A stretch of DNA of 64,000 bases from an uncultured bacterium (GCA_949292185.1 CASEYP010000007.1:124001-188000), one strand, 5' to 3'; shown: positions 34,042 to 43,414, counted from the stretch's first letter. Notes: generated by a model not told the origin, from the letters alone. Numbers and translations are program-made.

Positions 34042-34974
34042 ATGAATAGCACATTAAAAAAAACTTATACAAAAGAAGAGTTACTAAAATTATATAATTT
34101 ACCACTTGAAGAGCTTTTAAAAGAATCTTCAAAATACATGTCAAACAATGTTGAATTTTGTTCATTGATAAATGCAAGAAACGGTAAATGCTCTCAAAAT
34201 TGCAAATACTGTGCACAAAGTTCTCACTATAGAACAGATATAGAAACATTCCCATTAGTTGATAAAGAAGAAGTTAAAAAAGCTGCATTAGAAGCTATTG
34301 AACACAAAGCTTCTCGTTTTGCAATAGTAACAAGCGGAAAAACTCCTGATGAAGGTAGAGATTTTCAACTTGAACTTGATATGATTAAAGAAATCAATAG
34401 CTTAGGAAAGTTAAAACCATGTGCATCTATCGGAATTCTAAATGAAGAACAAGCAAAACAATTAGCACAAAGCGGATTAAAAAGATTTCACCATAACATA
34501 AACACATGCAGATCATATTATCCTGAAGTTTGCACAACTCACACTTTTGAAGACAGAATTAATACCTGCAAACTTGTTAAAAAATACGGAATGGAATTAT
34601 GCTGCGGCGTGATTTTAGGAATGGGAGAAAGCGTAGAACAAAGAGTTGAAATGGCAATGGAACTTGCTGAAATTGAACCTAATTCAATTCCAATAAATAT
34701 CTTAATGCCTATACCTGAAACACCATTTGAAAATTACCATGACAAAATAGATGAAGAAAATGTTTTAAGAACAATGGCAATCTTCAAAATTGCAAACCCA
34801 CAAGCTGTTGTACGTTTTTGCGGTGGCAGAATGAGATTATCTCAAGAAAATCAAGAACTTGCTCTAAAAACTTGTGTCGAAGGTATTTTGATAGGTAACT
34901 ACTTAACAACAGTAGGTAGAGAACCGGCAGAAGACTTAGAAACAGTTAAAAAATTAGGTAAAAATTTAATATAA
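34042..34974 (+). CDS. bioB: Biotin synthase
   Basis: A radical-SAM enzyme of 310 residues that inserts sulfur into dethiobiotin. The [4Fe-4S] motif is Cys50-x3-Cys54-x2-Cys57 (GKCSQNCKYCAQSSHY). The second-cluster residues appear in HHNINTCR and the ELCCGVILGMGE segment, and the substrate-binding VRFCGGR motif is near residue 255. The ribosome-binding site AGGATAGGG precedes the ATG. No other bio genes are adjacent, so dethiobiotin must be made by genes elsewhere or taken up. It ends two bases from the stop of the opposing aroE. Confidence 0.95.
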   Translation: MNSTLKKTYTKEELLKLYNLPLEELLKESSKYMSNNVEFCSLINARNGKCSQNCKYCAQSSHYRTDIETFPLVDKEEVKKAALEAIEHKASRFAIVTSGKTPDEGRDFQLELDMIKEINSLGKLKPCASIGILNEEQAKQLAQSGLKRFHHNINTCRSYYPEVCTTHTFEDRINTCKLVKKYGMELCCGVILGMGESVEQRVEMAMELAEIEPNSIPINILMPIPETPFENYHDKIDEENVLRTMAIFKIANPQAVVRFCGGRMRLSQENQELALKTCVEGILIGNYLTTVGREPAEDLETVKKLGKNLI

Positions 34975-34976
34975 AA

Positions 34977-36548
34977 TTATAAATTTTCTAATGCCGCAAT
35001 TTTCATATCTTTAAAGTCAGGAACTCTTCCTGTCCAGATTTTTTCGGCTGCTGCAGCTTGATAAATAAACATATCAACACCATTTATAGTTCTATAACCA
35101 TTTTTCTGAGCCAATTTTAATAATAAAGTTTTTTTAGGGTTATAAATAACATCATAAACAATAGCCCCGCTTGGTAATGTTCTAAGTTCATTTTCTTCAA
35201 CAGGCGTCATATCAGCAGCTCTTCCCTGCATACCGATTGGAGTTGTATTAACTAATATCTGAACATCAGACAAATCTCTTATCCGCTCAATTTGAAAAGC
35301 ATGAAATTCAACTTTTTGAAATTTATTTCTCAAAAAGTTCAACAATTCCAAACTGTTAGGAATATTTCTTGTAAAGATTTTAATCTGTTTTACCTGATTT
35401 TGAGCCAAAGCAGTAATTGCAGCTCTTGCAGCCCCGCCTGTTCCTAAAACTCCGGCCGTTTTACCTGCCAAAATTATATCTGACGGAATTGCATCTCTAA
35501 ACCCTATAACATCTGTATTATATCCAACCATTGTTTTATCAGGATTAATAACAACAGTATTAACTGCACCCACAATATCTGCAGATGGATCAATTTTATC
35601 TAAAAATAACGTAATCGGTAACTTTAACGGTATAGTTACATTAAATCCTGCAAATCCGTTATTCTTTAAATATTTAACTCTATCAACCAATGTATCAGGT
35701 GGAGTTTCTAAAATATCATAAGTAGCATCTATTCCTAAACTCTTAAATCCTGCATTATGAATATACGTTGATAAAGAATGTCCTAAAGGATAACCGATAA
35801 CACAATATTTATTAAGATTTCTAGTTTCTGAAACTGCAGTCTGTATCTTTTCTTCTGAAAGATTACCTGTATATTTATGAGTTTGAGAAGAAGACTGAGT
35901 TCCACTTATTGTTTGAGACTGAATTGTTGTATTTGAACTCATAGATCCTGAATAACTGTCAAATGAATTACTTGATAAATAATTGTTATTATTTTCTAAT
36001 CCTGAACTTTGAGTTGAAAAATTTGAATTAAAACTATTTGAATAATTTTTATAAACTTCAGAATTTGTATCAACTGAAGGTTTGGAATAAGTTGTTGTCC
36101 AAGAAGAATTTGATGATACTTCAGTCGGTTTTGTTTGGTCGTTTTGTATAGAATTTTGTGAACCAAAAACACTTGATGAAGTATTATTTAAAACATGTTG
36201 ATTTGAATTTGAACTTATATTTGCATCTTGATTTGTATAAGATACATTATGTGATTCATAATTATTCTGAGGTTGTGAAGGTTGATTATAAGTGTTTGAT
36301 ATATTTGTTTGATTTGGCGAATTATATGAAGTTGCTTGATTATTTTGAGCACTATAATTGTGCGAGAACACAGGAGTATTTTGAGTTTCAGGCTGAGAAT
36401 TTTCAGTCGCCACATTATTAACTTGAGGAACAGAATTTGTCTGTTGAGCCTCACTTTCCATCTGCTGCTTTAACTCAGAAAGACTAATACTTACACCTTG
36501 CGCTTTTAATTGTTTATAGCGTTCATATAATTCTTTACTTACAGCCAT
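34977..36548 (-). CDS. aroE: Shikimate dehydrogenase with long disordered N-terminal extension
   Basis: A 523-residue fusion. Residues about 245-523 are a complete AroE that reduces 3-dehydroshikimate to shikimate: YPLGHSLSTYIHN, NVTIPLK with the catalytic Lys, GYNTDVIG with the Asp, and the NADPH loop GTGGAARAA. Ahead of it lie a 35-residue helical segment (AVSKELYERYKQLKAQGVS) and about 190 residues almost wholly of S, N, Q and T. AAGGA nine bases before the first ATG shows that the extension is translated from the start, and the frame is unbroken. Normal AroE has about 275 residues and no such tail. It is the last gene of the lptC-lptA-TPR-dprA-topA run. Confidence 0.92.
   Translation of the reverse strand: MAVSKELYERYKQLKAQGVSISLSELKQQMESEAQQTNSVPQVNNVATENSQPETQNTPVFSHNYSAQNNQATSYNSPNQTNISNTYNQPSQPQNNYESHNVSYTNQDANISSNSNQHVLNNTSSSVFGSQNSIQNDQTKPTEVSSNSSWTTTYSKPSVDTNSEVYKNYSNSFNSNFSTQSSGLENNNNYLSSNSFDSYSGSMSSNTTIQSQTISGTQSSSQTHKYTGNLSEEKIQTAVSETRNLNKYCVIGYPLGHSLSTYIHNAGFKSLGIDATYDILETPPDTLVDRVKYLKNNGFAGFNVTIPLKLPITLFLDKIDPSADIVGAVNTVVINPDKTMVGYNTDVIGFRDAIPSDIILAGKTAGVLGTGGAARAAITALAQNQVKQIKIFTRNIPNSLELLNFLRNKFQKVEFHAFQIERIRDLSDVQILVNTTPIGMQGRAADMTPVEENELRTLPSGAIVYDVIYNPKKTLLLKLAQKNGYRTINGVDMFIYQAAAAEKIWTGRVPDFKDMKIAALENL
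35874..36443 (-). repeat. Low-complexity S/N/Q/T-rich coding segment in aroE
   Basis: Residues about 36-225 of the AroE fusion. The segment is dominated by Asn, Ser, Gln and Thr with scattered Tyr and few charged or hydrophobic residues, a prion-like composition. The codons vary, so it is not a simple DNA microsatellite. Confidence 0.85.
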
Positions 36549-36574
36549 AATGTCAATCCTTATATTTAATTATT

Positions 36575-38899
36575 TTAACCTTCTTGCTGTTGTGGAGTTT
36601 CAGTTTCTTCCATAGTTTTTTTGTAACCGCATTTCAAATTAGAACAAGAAATTACCGTTCCTTTTTTAAGAACTTTTTTAACTAAAAGACTTCCACAATT
36701 CGGACAAGTTTCACCTGTCGGCTCATTCCACAATACAAAATCACAATCAGGATATTTATCACATCCGAAAAATACTGTACCACGTTTTGATTTTCTTTCA
36801 ACTATTGTACCTTTTCCACATTTTGGACAAGTTACACCTGTTGATTTTCTAAAAGGTTTACGATGTTTGCACTCAGGATTTGTGCATTCCATATACTTTC
36901 CATAAGGTCCAACTTTGAAAATCATATCAGAACCGCATTTTTCACATTTTTCTTCACAAACTTCCTGAGGTTTTTCGGAGGAATTTTCTTCACTTTCTTC
37001 CATTTCCTGCATAACATTTAAAGACATTGCCGTCTTGCATTCAGGATACCCTGAACACCCTAAAAATTGTGAACCTGTTTTACTTGTTCTTAAAACCATT
37101 GGTTTGCCGCAATTTGGACAGGTATATTTAGTTTCAATCGTAACTTTTTGAGCTGTTTTCATTACAGAATTTACTTCTTCCATAAACGGAGTATAAAAAT
37201 CTTGTAAAACCTTTACCCAAACAGCTTCTTTATCTGCAATTTTATCAAGTTTTTCTTCCATGCCCGCAGTAAATTTATAATCCATAATATCTGCAAACTG
37301 TGAAACTAACTGTTTTGAAACAGTACGACCCAAAAGTGTAGGTCTAAGTGCTTTATCTTTCTTTTCAACATATTTTCTTGTCTGAATAACAGTAATAATA
37401 GTAGCATAAGTAGAAGGTCTACCAATACCGTATTCTTCCAAGGCTTTTACCAAAGATGCTTCATTATATCTTGGAGGTGGTTGTGTGAAGTGTTGTTTTG
37501 GATCAATTTTCTTGCATACAACCTTATCACCTTTTTCTAAATCTGGAATTTTAGCATCCGATGATTTTTCCTCATCCTCTTCAGAATCGTTATATAAAGT
37601 TAAAAATCCGTCAAATGTAATCTTGCTTGTACCTGCTCTTAGTGTATAATCACCTGAAGTTATTTCTATTGATTTATTTGCAATTTCAGCAGGTGCCATT
37701 TGAGAAGACATAAATTTTTCCCAAATTAATTTATACAATTTGTACTGATCATTATCCAAATATTTTTTTATACTTTCAGGGGTTCTTTCAGGATATGATG
37801 GACGAATAGCTTCGTGAGCATCTTGAACATTTTGTTTTCCTTTTGCATAAACATTTGCTTTTTCAGGATAATATTTTTCTCCGTAATGCTCTAAAATAAA
37901 ATCATGTGCCATATTTTGAGCATCTTCAGAAACTCTGACACTATCGGTTCTCATATAAGTAATTAAACCGACCGGAGTACCGTCTATTTCAATACCTTCA
38001 TATAACTTTTGCGCAACTTGCATTGTCTTTGATACGCCAAACCCTAATTTTGAACTCGCTGCTCGTTGCATTGTTGAAGTTATAAATGGTGCTGTAGGTT
38101 TTCTCTTTGTTGATTTTTTTGTAACTTTTGATACTTCGTATTGTGTTTGCGGATTTGTTAAATAATCTACAATCTTTTGAGATTCGTCTTTATTTTTTAT
38201 AGTTTTTTCAATAGATTTATTTTTTATTTTTGCAAGTTCAGCCTCAAAAGTCTTGCCATCTTTATCTAATAGCGCATGAATTGACCAATACTCTTGAGGT
38301 ACAAATGCTTCAATTTCATCTTCTCTTTCGCAAATCATTCTAAGCGCTACAGATTGAACTCTTCCTGCTGATAAATTTCTATTTCCAATTTGTTTCCACA
38401 AAACAGGACTCAATTTAAAACCTACTAATTTATCCAAAATTTGTCTTGTCTGTTGAGCCTGAACCATATCCATATCAATATTTCTAGGGTGCTCTACAGA
38501 ATATTTAACAGCCTTTGGAGTAATTTCGTTAAATACAATTCTGCAAATTTTATCATCCGGAACTTTTAATACCTGTCTTACATGCCAGGCAATAGCTTCT
38601 CCCTCACGATCGGGGTCGGATGCAAGATAAATTTTATCTACTTTTTTTGCTAAATCATTTAACTTTTTAACAACTTGTTGTTTCCCGGGGATAATTTCAA
38701 ACTTAGGTTCAAAGTTATTGTTAACATCAAACCCTAAATTTTGTGTTGCAGAATCTTTTGTCGGCAAATTTCTAATATGCCCGTAACTTGCCTCTATCTG
38801 ATAATCTCCACCTAAAATCTTTTTAATAGTTTTTGATTTTGCCGGTGATTCGACTATTACTAACGATTTTTCTTTTGATTTACTCTTCGCTTCTGCCAT
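36575..38899 (-). CDS. topA: DNA topoisomerase I
   Basis: A type IA topoisomerase of 774 residues that relaxes negative supercoils. The Toprim domain starts at SLVIVESPAKSKTIKKIL with DPDREGEA further on. The active-site Tyr lies in GLITYMRTDS, and EAIRPS is conserved. After about residue 610 there are four C4 zinc ribbons (CPNC...CSGYPEC, CEKC...CTNPEC, CPKC...CDKYPDC, CPNC...CSNLKC), one more than in E. coli TopA. AAGGAT precedes the ATG. It follows dprA by six bases; the dprA-topA order is widespread. Confidence 0.96.
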   Translation of the reverse strand: MAEAKSKSKEKSLVIVESPAKSKTIKKILGGDYQIEASYGHIRNLPTKDSATQNLGFDVNNNFEPKFEIIPGKQQVVKKLNDLAKKVDKIYLASDPDREGEAIAWHVRQVLKVPDDKICRIVFNEITPKAVKYSVEHPRNIDMDMVQAQQTRQILDKLVGFKLSPVLWKQIGNRNLSAGRVQSVALRMICEREDEIEAFVPQEYWSIHALLDKDGKTFEAELAKIKNKSIEKTIKNKDESQKIVDYLTNPQTQYEVSKVTKKSTKRKPTAPFITSTMQRAASSKLGFGVSKTMQVAQKLYEGIEIDGTPVGLITYMRTDSVRVSEDAQNMAHDFILEHYGEKYYPEKANVYAKGKQNVQDAHEAIRPSYPERTPESIKKYLDNDQYKLYKLIWEKFMSSQMAPAEIANKSIEITSGDYTLRAGTSKITFDGFLTLYNDSEEDEEKSSDAKIPDLEKGDKVVCKKIDPKQHFTQPPPRYNEASLVKALEEYGIGRPSTYATIITVIQTRKYVEKKDKALRPTLLGRTVSKQLVSQFADIMDYKFTAGMEEKLDKIADKEAVWVKVLQDFYTPFMEEVNSVMKTAQKVTIETKYTCPNCGKPMVLRTSKTGSQFLGCSGYPECKTAMSLNVMQEMEESEENSSEKPQEVCEEKCEKCGSDMIFKVGPYGKYMECTNPECKHRKPFRKSTGVTCPKCGKGTIVERKSKRGTVFFGCDKYPDCDFVLWNEPTGETCPNCGSLLVKKVLKKGTVISCSNLKCGYKKTMEETETPQQQEG

Positions 38900-38905
38900 T
38901 TATCC

Positions 38906-39994
38906 TTAAACCTTTTTGTATCTATCCCCGCCGCACTGTTTTATTATGCCTTTAAGCTCCATTGTTGTCAAGTTCATTAGCAAATCATCCAGTTGTAAAT
39001 TGGTTAGCGCTAACAACTCATCAACTCCTTTTTCTTCAATCTCTAAATTTTTATATATCAATTCCTCTTCATTTGTCAACATAGGAAGTGTAAGCTGTTC
39101 GGAGATATTATCAGTTTTAACTTCCCAATTTAGAGCATTTAAAATATCCTCGCTTTCTGTAACTATAGTCGCTCCGTTTTTCAAAAGTTTATAAATTCCT
39201 TGAGTATTAGGATTAGAAATTAATCCCGGAATACACATCAATTCTCGACCTTGTTCCAATGTTAAATTTGCAGTAATTAAAGCTCCGCTTTTTAAAGAAG
39301 CTTCAGCAACCAAAGTTCCGTAAGATAATCCTGAAACAATCCTATTTCTCTGAGGAAATCTAAATTTCATAGGCTCAAATGTTGGATAATATTCTGTAAC
39401 CACTGCCCCATATCCATTTTCGATATTTTGATACAAGGTTTTGTTACTGGCAGGATAAACATGATCCAATCCGCTTGCGATAACACCTATAGTTTTTAAA
39501 TTATTTTCAATAGCAGAAGTATGAGCAACAGTATCAATTCCTGACGCTAACCCAGAAACTATACAAATGTCAGTTCCGCAAAGCCCTGATAAAATCTTTT
39601 TTAAATCTTCTCTTCCGTGTAAACTTGCCTTTCTTGACCCTACAACAGCTAAAGTTTTATCTAAATTACAATCAAATAACTTGCCTTTGTAATATAAAAC
39701 TGCAGGTGGATTATCTATATTTTTAAGCATTTGGGGATAATTTTCATCTTCCAAAGTTAAGAAATTTATTCCACGGGTTTCTACATCTGCATAAGCTCTA
39801 TCAATATCAACTTTATCTCTGTATTTTAAAAAATTTTCAGCTTTCTTTACACTCAAACCTTCTATATTTTTTAAATCAGATAACGAACTGTTAAAAGCTT
39901 TTTCAATATCGTGAAAATACTCATACAAATTTTGAATAAATTTGCTGTCAATTTGCTCTATAGAAGAAAATGCAATCCAGTATTTGTCCTTCAT
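38906..39994 (-). CDS. dprA: DNA-processing protein DprA (Smf)
   Basis: A 362-residue DprA that loads RecA on incoming single-stranded DNA in natural transformation. The N-terminal helical (SAM-like) part has an HhH-like IEGLSVKKAENFL. The Rossmann core carries VGSRKAS, IVSGLASGIDTVAH, FPQRNRIVSGLS and the following VAEASLKSGALITA. A C-terminal winged-helix (about residues 300-362) completes the protein. GAGG lies 12 bases before the ATG. It is followed at once by topA and preceded by a TPR gene. Confidence 0.94.
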   Translation of the reverse strand: MKDKYWIAFSSIEQIDSKFIQNLYEYFHDIEKAFNSSLSDLKNIEGLSVKKAENFLKYRDKVDIDRAYADVETRGINFLTLEDENYPQMLKNIDNPPAVLYYKGKLFDCNLDKTLAVVGSRKASLHGREDLKKILSGLCGTDICIVSGLASGIDTVAHTSAIENNLKTIGVIASGLDHVYPASNKTLYQNIENGYGAVVTEYYPTFEPMKFRFPQRNRIVSGLSYGTLVAEASLKSGALITANLTLEQGRELMCIPGLISNPNTQGIYKLLKNGATIVTESEDILNALNWEVKTDNISEQLTLPMLTNEEELIYKNLEIEEKGVDELLALTNLQLDDLLMNLTTMELKGIIKQCGGDRYKKV

Positions 39995-40011
39995 AAAAAG
40001 TCAACAACCTC

Positions 40012-40785
40012 TTATTTTTCCATCTTCTTCTTAATATTTTCAATTAATTTATTAGCAGAATCTTTTTCTTCTTGCGGAATATCAAAATTTAAATAATCTT
40101 CCAAATACTCTATAGCATCCTCATAATCGCCCCTTGCCATAAACAAAATAGCAACTTTTTTATATGGTAACGGGAATTTATTATTAGTAGCAATAGCTTT
40201 CAAAAAGTTTGAAATAGCCTTATCAATCTCATCATTAGCCTGATAAGCTTCTGCCAAATAATAATAAATTAATTCATTATCCTGCTTGTATTCTAATACA
40301 TTTTCAAAATTTTCAATCGCAGAATCATAATTTCCGAACTCAAAATAAACCTTAGCTAAATCATAATAAGCATCATAATTATCAGGCTGCTTTTCCAAAA
40401 TATAAACTAATTCATCAATCGCCAAATCCAATTTAGCATCTTCCATATAAAAACGAGCTAAATAATGTCTGAAGATAATATCATCAGGCAACATATCAAT
40501 AGCATAAGATAAAATATTTATACCTTCGCCCAATCTTTTTTGCTTGTAATATAAATCTGATAAATTGATATAGCATTGAGGAATTTTAGGATTTAATTCG
40601 ATACTTTTCAAATAATTTTTCTCAGCTTTTTCCTCATCTCCTATGTTTGCATAGCATAAACCTAAATTGTTATATATTTCGGCATTATCTGTTTCGACTT
40701 CCAAAACAGATGAAAATAAATCTATAGCACCATTCCAATCCTGTTTTTTAAAACATTCTAAAGCTTTATCAATTTTCTCATTCAT
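40012..40785 (-). CDS. TPR-repeat protein
   Basis: A 257-residue protein built of about seven tetratricopeptide repeats. Successive units show AIDLFSSVLEVETDNAEIYN, NLGLCYANIGDEEKAEKNYL, and ADYDLAKVYFEFGNYDSAIE-type patterns with the usual G/A/Y/P positions. There is no signal peptide or membrane segment, so it is a cytosolic protein-interaction scaffold. It lies six bases after lptA and 17 bases before dprA. The partner is unknown. Confidence 0.85.
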   Translation of the reverse strand: MNEKIDKALECFKKQDWNGAIDLFSSVLEVETDNAEIYNNLGLCYANIGDEEKAEKNYLKSIELNPKIPQCYINLSDLYYKQKRLGEGINILSYAIDMLPDDIIFRHYLARFYMEDAKLDLAIDELVYILEKQPDNYDAYYDLAKVYFEFGNYDSAIENFENVLEYKQDNELIYYYLAEAYQANDEIDKAISNFLKAIATNNKFPLPYKKVAILFMARGDYEDAIEYLEDYLNFDIPQEEKDSANKLIENIKKKMEK

Positions 40786-40791
40786 AATAAA

Positions 40792-41766
40792 TTATAATCC
40801 TAATGTAACATTATCATCACTTCCAGAACCGATATTCTTAATTACAGTTCTAGTATTTCCTTGAGCATCAAAGCTCTTAGGCTGCATTGTCATCTTAATT
40901 TTATCAGCATAAATTGTTCTAACACCTTGAGTTATACTTGAACGACCGGTAAAATATGCTTCGTTAGGTTTTTTAGAACCTGCCCCCGGATACAATGTAA
41001 CCTTAGGACCTGCAGCATAATAATCCTGATACCAAATTCTTACATTTCCACTTGCGTTAAATATAGATTTGTTTTGGTTATATTGTTGGTAACTTGATTT
41101 CAATACCAATTTTGAACCATCATCCATAACAGCATTTGATGTTGTATTGCCGTATGCCGTTAAATTACCAGTTCCTGCTTCGTAAACAAATTTATCTGCA
41201 TAAGACTCATTATTTTCTTGTTTAACTTTTGCATTTCCTAACAATACCAATCTTTTTAAATCGCCGCCTTTATCAGTGGTTATTTGAGCTTTGTTAGAAA
41301 AAGTTTCAATACCTTTATACATCATTGTAACAGCACCAGTTGCTGTCATTACGCCTGTTTTTGTATCATATTCCTGAACATCAGAGTTTATAACTACAAT
41401 CGGAGTTTTTCCTTCAAAAACTACAGACTGAGTATCACCCTCTGCTCTTATTATTTTGGTAATCAATGATACTTTTAAAATATTTGCTTTTACTTCTCTT
41501 TTTTTATTTTGCTTTACTTCAAAGGCATAAGGTTTATCATAAAAAGTAGCAGTGTCTAATTTCTGATCCTTTGTAATATTTACATCAGCATTTTCACCCA
41601 CAACTTTTAAATCATCAACAGAAACTTTTACATTTCCGTTAAATTTAATCTTATTATCAGCTTCATTAAATGTCTGACTTTTTGATTCGATAACCAAATC
41701 AGAAGCCTTAACAGCTAAACCTGATAACAATAAAAGTGCTGTAATTACAGTTAAAAACTTTTTCAT
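40792..41766 (-). CDS. lptA: LptA/OstA-like periplasmic protein
   Basis: A 324-residue exported protein. The signal peptide MKKFLTVITALLLLSGLAVK ends near AS-DLVIE. The mature part is a series of short beta strands of the OstA/LptA type (FNGNVKVSVDDLKVVGENAD, ATGAVTMMYKGIETFSNKAQ), about twice as long as E. coli LptA. Such beta-jellyroll proteins bridge LPS from the inner-membrane exporter to the outer membrane. An in-frame ATG six codons upstream overlaps lptC; the ATG at 41766 directly starts the signal peptide and lies one base after the lptC stop. Confidence 0.8.
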   Translation of the reverse strand: MKKFLTVITALLLLSGLAVKASDLVIESKSQTFNEADNKIKFNGNVKVSVDDLKVVGENADVNITKDQKLDTATFYDKPYAFEVKQNKKREVKANILKVSLITKIIRAEGDTQSVVFEGKTPIVVINSDVQEYDTKTGVMTATGAVTMMYKGIETFSNKAQITTDKGGDLKRLVLLGNAKVKQENNESYADKFVYEAGTGNLTAYGNTTSNAVMDDGSKLVLKSSYQQYNQNKSIFNASGNVRIWYQDYYAAGPKVTLYPGAGSKKPNEAYFTGRSSITQGVRTIYADKIKMTMQPKSFDAQGNTRTVIKNIGSGSDDNVTLGL

Positions 41767-41767
41767 A

Positions 41768-42349
41768 CTACTTTTTATCCTCATAAACTTTTGATACCGT
41801 ATTTCCGCTTATTTGAAAGCTTGAATATGTTGGGCTGATAACAATTTTATCAGCGGTAGATAACAATTCTTTTCCCTTTTGAATTCTTATATGCCCCTCA
41901 GCAACAATAGGAGAATGAGAATTGTACCAGTGAAGTTTATCTGCCTTCAAGGTAATTCCGTCTTTTAAGGCAATAAATGTATCCTTATATAAAACTATAT
42001 CACCTTTTTTAGAATCGTAAGTTCCTTTTGAAGATTCAAAACTCATTGAAACTTCATTATCTTTATAAAAATTACCGATAACTTTATTAAGTTGAGCAAT
42101 ACCTAATTTGCTATCCCATTTACCGGTTTCACCATATATTTCCCAGTATTTTTGGTCATCTTTTGTTTCGGTCAAAATAATACCTTGAACAATAGCTTCT
42201 TGTTCATCTCCATTTGATTGAAGTTGTTTACGATTAAAATCATGAGTAATAACACCTGCCGTAATAAAAGCCCAAGCCAATATTCCGCCAATTGCCATAA
42301 ATACTAATACATATAATCTTTTCTTTTTCGATAAATCCTGCCAGTTCAT
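41768..42349 (-). CDS. lptC: LptC-like LPS export protein
   Basis: A 193-residue bitopic protein with a short basic N-terminus, one transmembrane helix (about residues 11-32, LYVLVFMAIGGILAWAF) and a beta-strand-rich periplasmic domain. LptC links the LptBFG exporter to LptA, which is the next gene. Motifs include the WDSKLGIAQLNKV and LKADKLHWYNSHSPIVAEGH segments. A leaderless start is likely: TGCTAAAAT lies seven bases before the ATG. It heads a six-gene minus-strand run ending with aroE. Confidence 0.75.
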   Translation of the reverse strand: MNWQDLSKKKRLYVLVFMAIGGILAWAFITAGVITHDFNRKQLQSNGDEQEAIVQGIILTETKDDQKYWEIYGETGKWDSKLGIAQLNKVIGNFYKDNEVSMSFESSKGTYDSKKGDIVLYKDTFIALKDGITLKADKLHWYNSHSPIVAEGHIRIQKGKELLSTADKIVISPTYSSFQISGNTVSKVYEDKK

Positions 42350-42356
42350 ACCATAA

Positions 42357-42365
42357 ATTTTAGCA
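42357..42365 (-). promoter_or_regulatory. Extended -10 element of the lptC operon, leaderless
   Basis: TGCTAAAAT on the minus strand ends seven bases before the lptC ATG. No ribosome-binding site is present. Confidence 0.55.
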
Positions 42366-42439
42366 CAAAAGATTTCAAAATAAAAAATTCAAAACCATAA
42401 ATTAAATAACTTAATAAAAAAGACATTATTCTTAATAAT

Positions 42440-42469
42440 TAAACAATATATTTACTTTTGTAATATAAT
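42440..42469 (+). promoter_or_regulatory. Putative dapA promoter
   Basis: TAAACA (42440-42445), 18 bases, TATAAT (42464-42469), giving a leader of about 30 bases with the AGAGGG ribosome-binding site. Confidence 0.5.
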
Positions 42470-42505
42470 TTTAATGTATAGATTAGGGAAACAGAGGGTA
42501 TTTAC

Positions 42506-43414
42506 ATGGCTTTAAGATTTGATTGCGGAGAAGTAATTACTGCAATGGTCACTCCTATGGATAAATCCGGGAATATTGACTATGATAAAGTAGAAATTCT
42601 TGCAAAACATTTAATAACCTCTGGAAGTGATGCCATACTCGTGGCTGGAACCTCCGGAGAATCTCCTACATTAACAAACGAAGAAGAAATTGAATTAGTC
42701 AGCACAGTAAAAAGAGCTGTAGCAAACAAGGCAAAAATAATACTTGGTGCAGGTTCAAATTCAACTCAAACAGCTGTTGAATATACAAAATTTGCCCAAA
42801 AAGAAGAAGTTGATGCAATATTATCAGTAGTGCCTTATTACAACAAACCAAATCAAAAAGGAATAATTGAGCACTTCTCAACAATTGCACAATCTACAAA
42901 TCTTCCGATAATTCTGTATAATATACCGTCAAGAACTGGTGTTAATATGCTTCCTGAAACAGTAGCATATTTGGCTGAAAAATATAATAATATCATTGGA
43001 GTTAAACAAAGTTGTCCTGATATGGATATGGTTTCAGAAATGAAACTGCTTTGTCCTGACGATTTTGTTATTTATTCAGGTGATGACAGCCTGACATTAC
43101 CTATGATGGCATTAGGAGCTCATGGAGTTATTTCAGTAGCTTCACACCTATTTGGATCAGAAATTAAATCAATGATAAGGAATTTTAAATCAGGGGAATA
43201 TATTGCAGCAAGAAATATGCACAAAACTCTATATCCAGTATTTAAAAAATTATTTATGGCTCCAAATCCGATACCAGTCAAAGCCGCTTTGGAATATAAG
43301 GGAATTATTGAATCTTATTTGAGGAAACCTCTTGTCACATTAAATGATGAAGAAAAAATAGAATTATTCAAGGTAATTGACAGAGTAAAATCAGAATTAA
43401 GCGAAGAAGGCTAG
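42506..43414 (+). CDS. dapA: 4-hydroxy-tetrahydrodipicolinate synthase
   Basis: The first committed enzyme of DAP and lysine synthesis condenses pyruvate with aspartate semialdehyde. It has 302 residues. Schiff-base Lys167 is in GVKQSCPD and Tyr138 is in ILYNIPSRTG; the pyruvate-binding loop is GTSGESPTL at 48-56. All core motifs are intact. AGAGGG precedes the ATG. It is upstream of secD by 69 bases and could be partly co-transcribed with secDF. Confidence 0.96.
   Translation: MALRFDCGEVITAMVTPMDKSGNIDYDKVEILAKHLITSGSDAILVAGTSGESPTLTNEEEIELVSTVKRAVANKAKIILGAGSNSTQTAVEYTKFAQKEEVDAILSVVPYYNKPNQKGIIEHFSTIAQSTNLPIILYNIPSRTGVNMLPETVAYLAEKYNNIIGVKQSCPDMDMVSEMKLLCPDDFVIYSGDDSLTLPMMALGAHGVISVASHLFGSEIKSMIRNFKSGEYIAARNMHKTLYPVFKKLFMAPNPIPVKAALEYKGIIESYLRKPLVTLNDEEKIELFKVIDRVKSELSEEG

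Noticed and set aside
35874-36443. Sequencing or assembly error as the cause of the AroE extension
   Set aside because: The frame is unbroken for 523 codons, the ribosome-binding site is at the far start, and codon use varies along the segment, so an artefact is unlikely though not excluded.
36158-36454. Extra frames across the aroE low-complexity region
   Set aside because: Low-complexity DNA opens several frames. The minus-strand frame with the ribosome-binding site and intact AroE is the real one.
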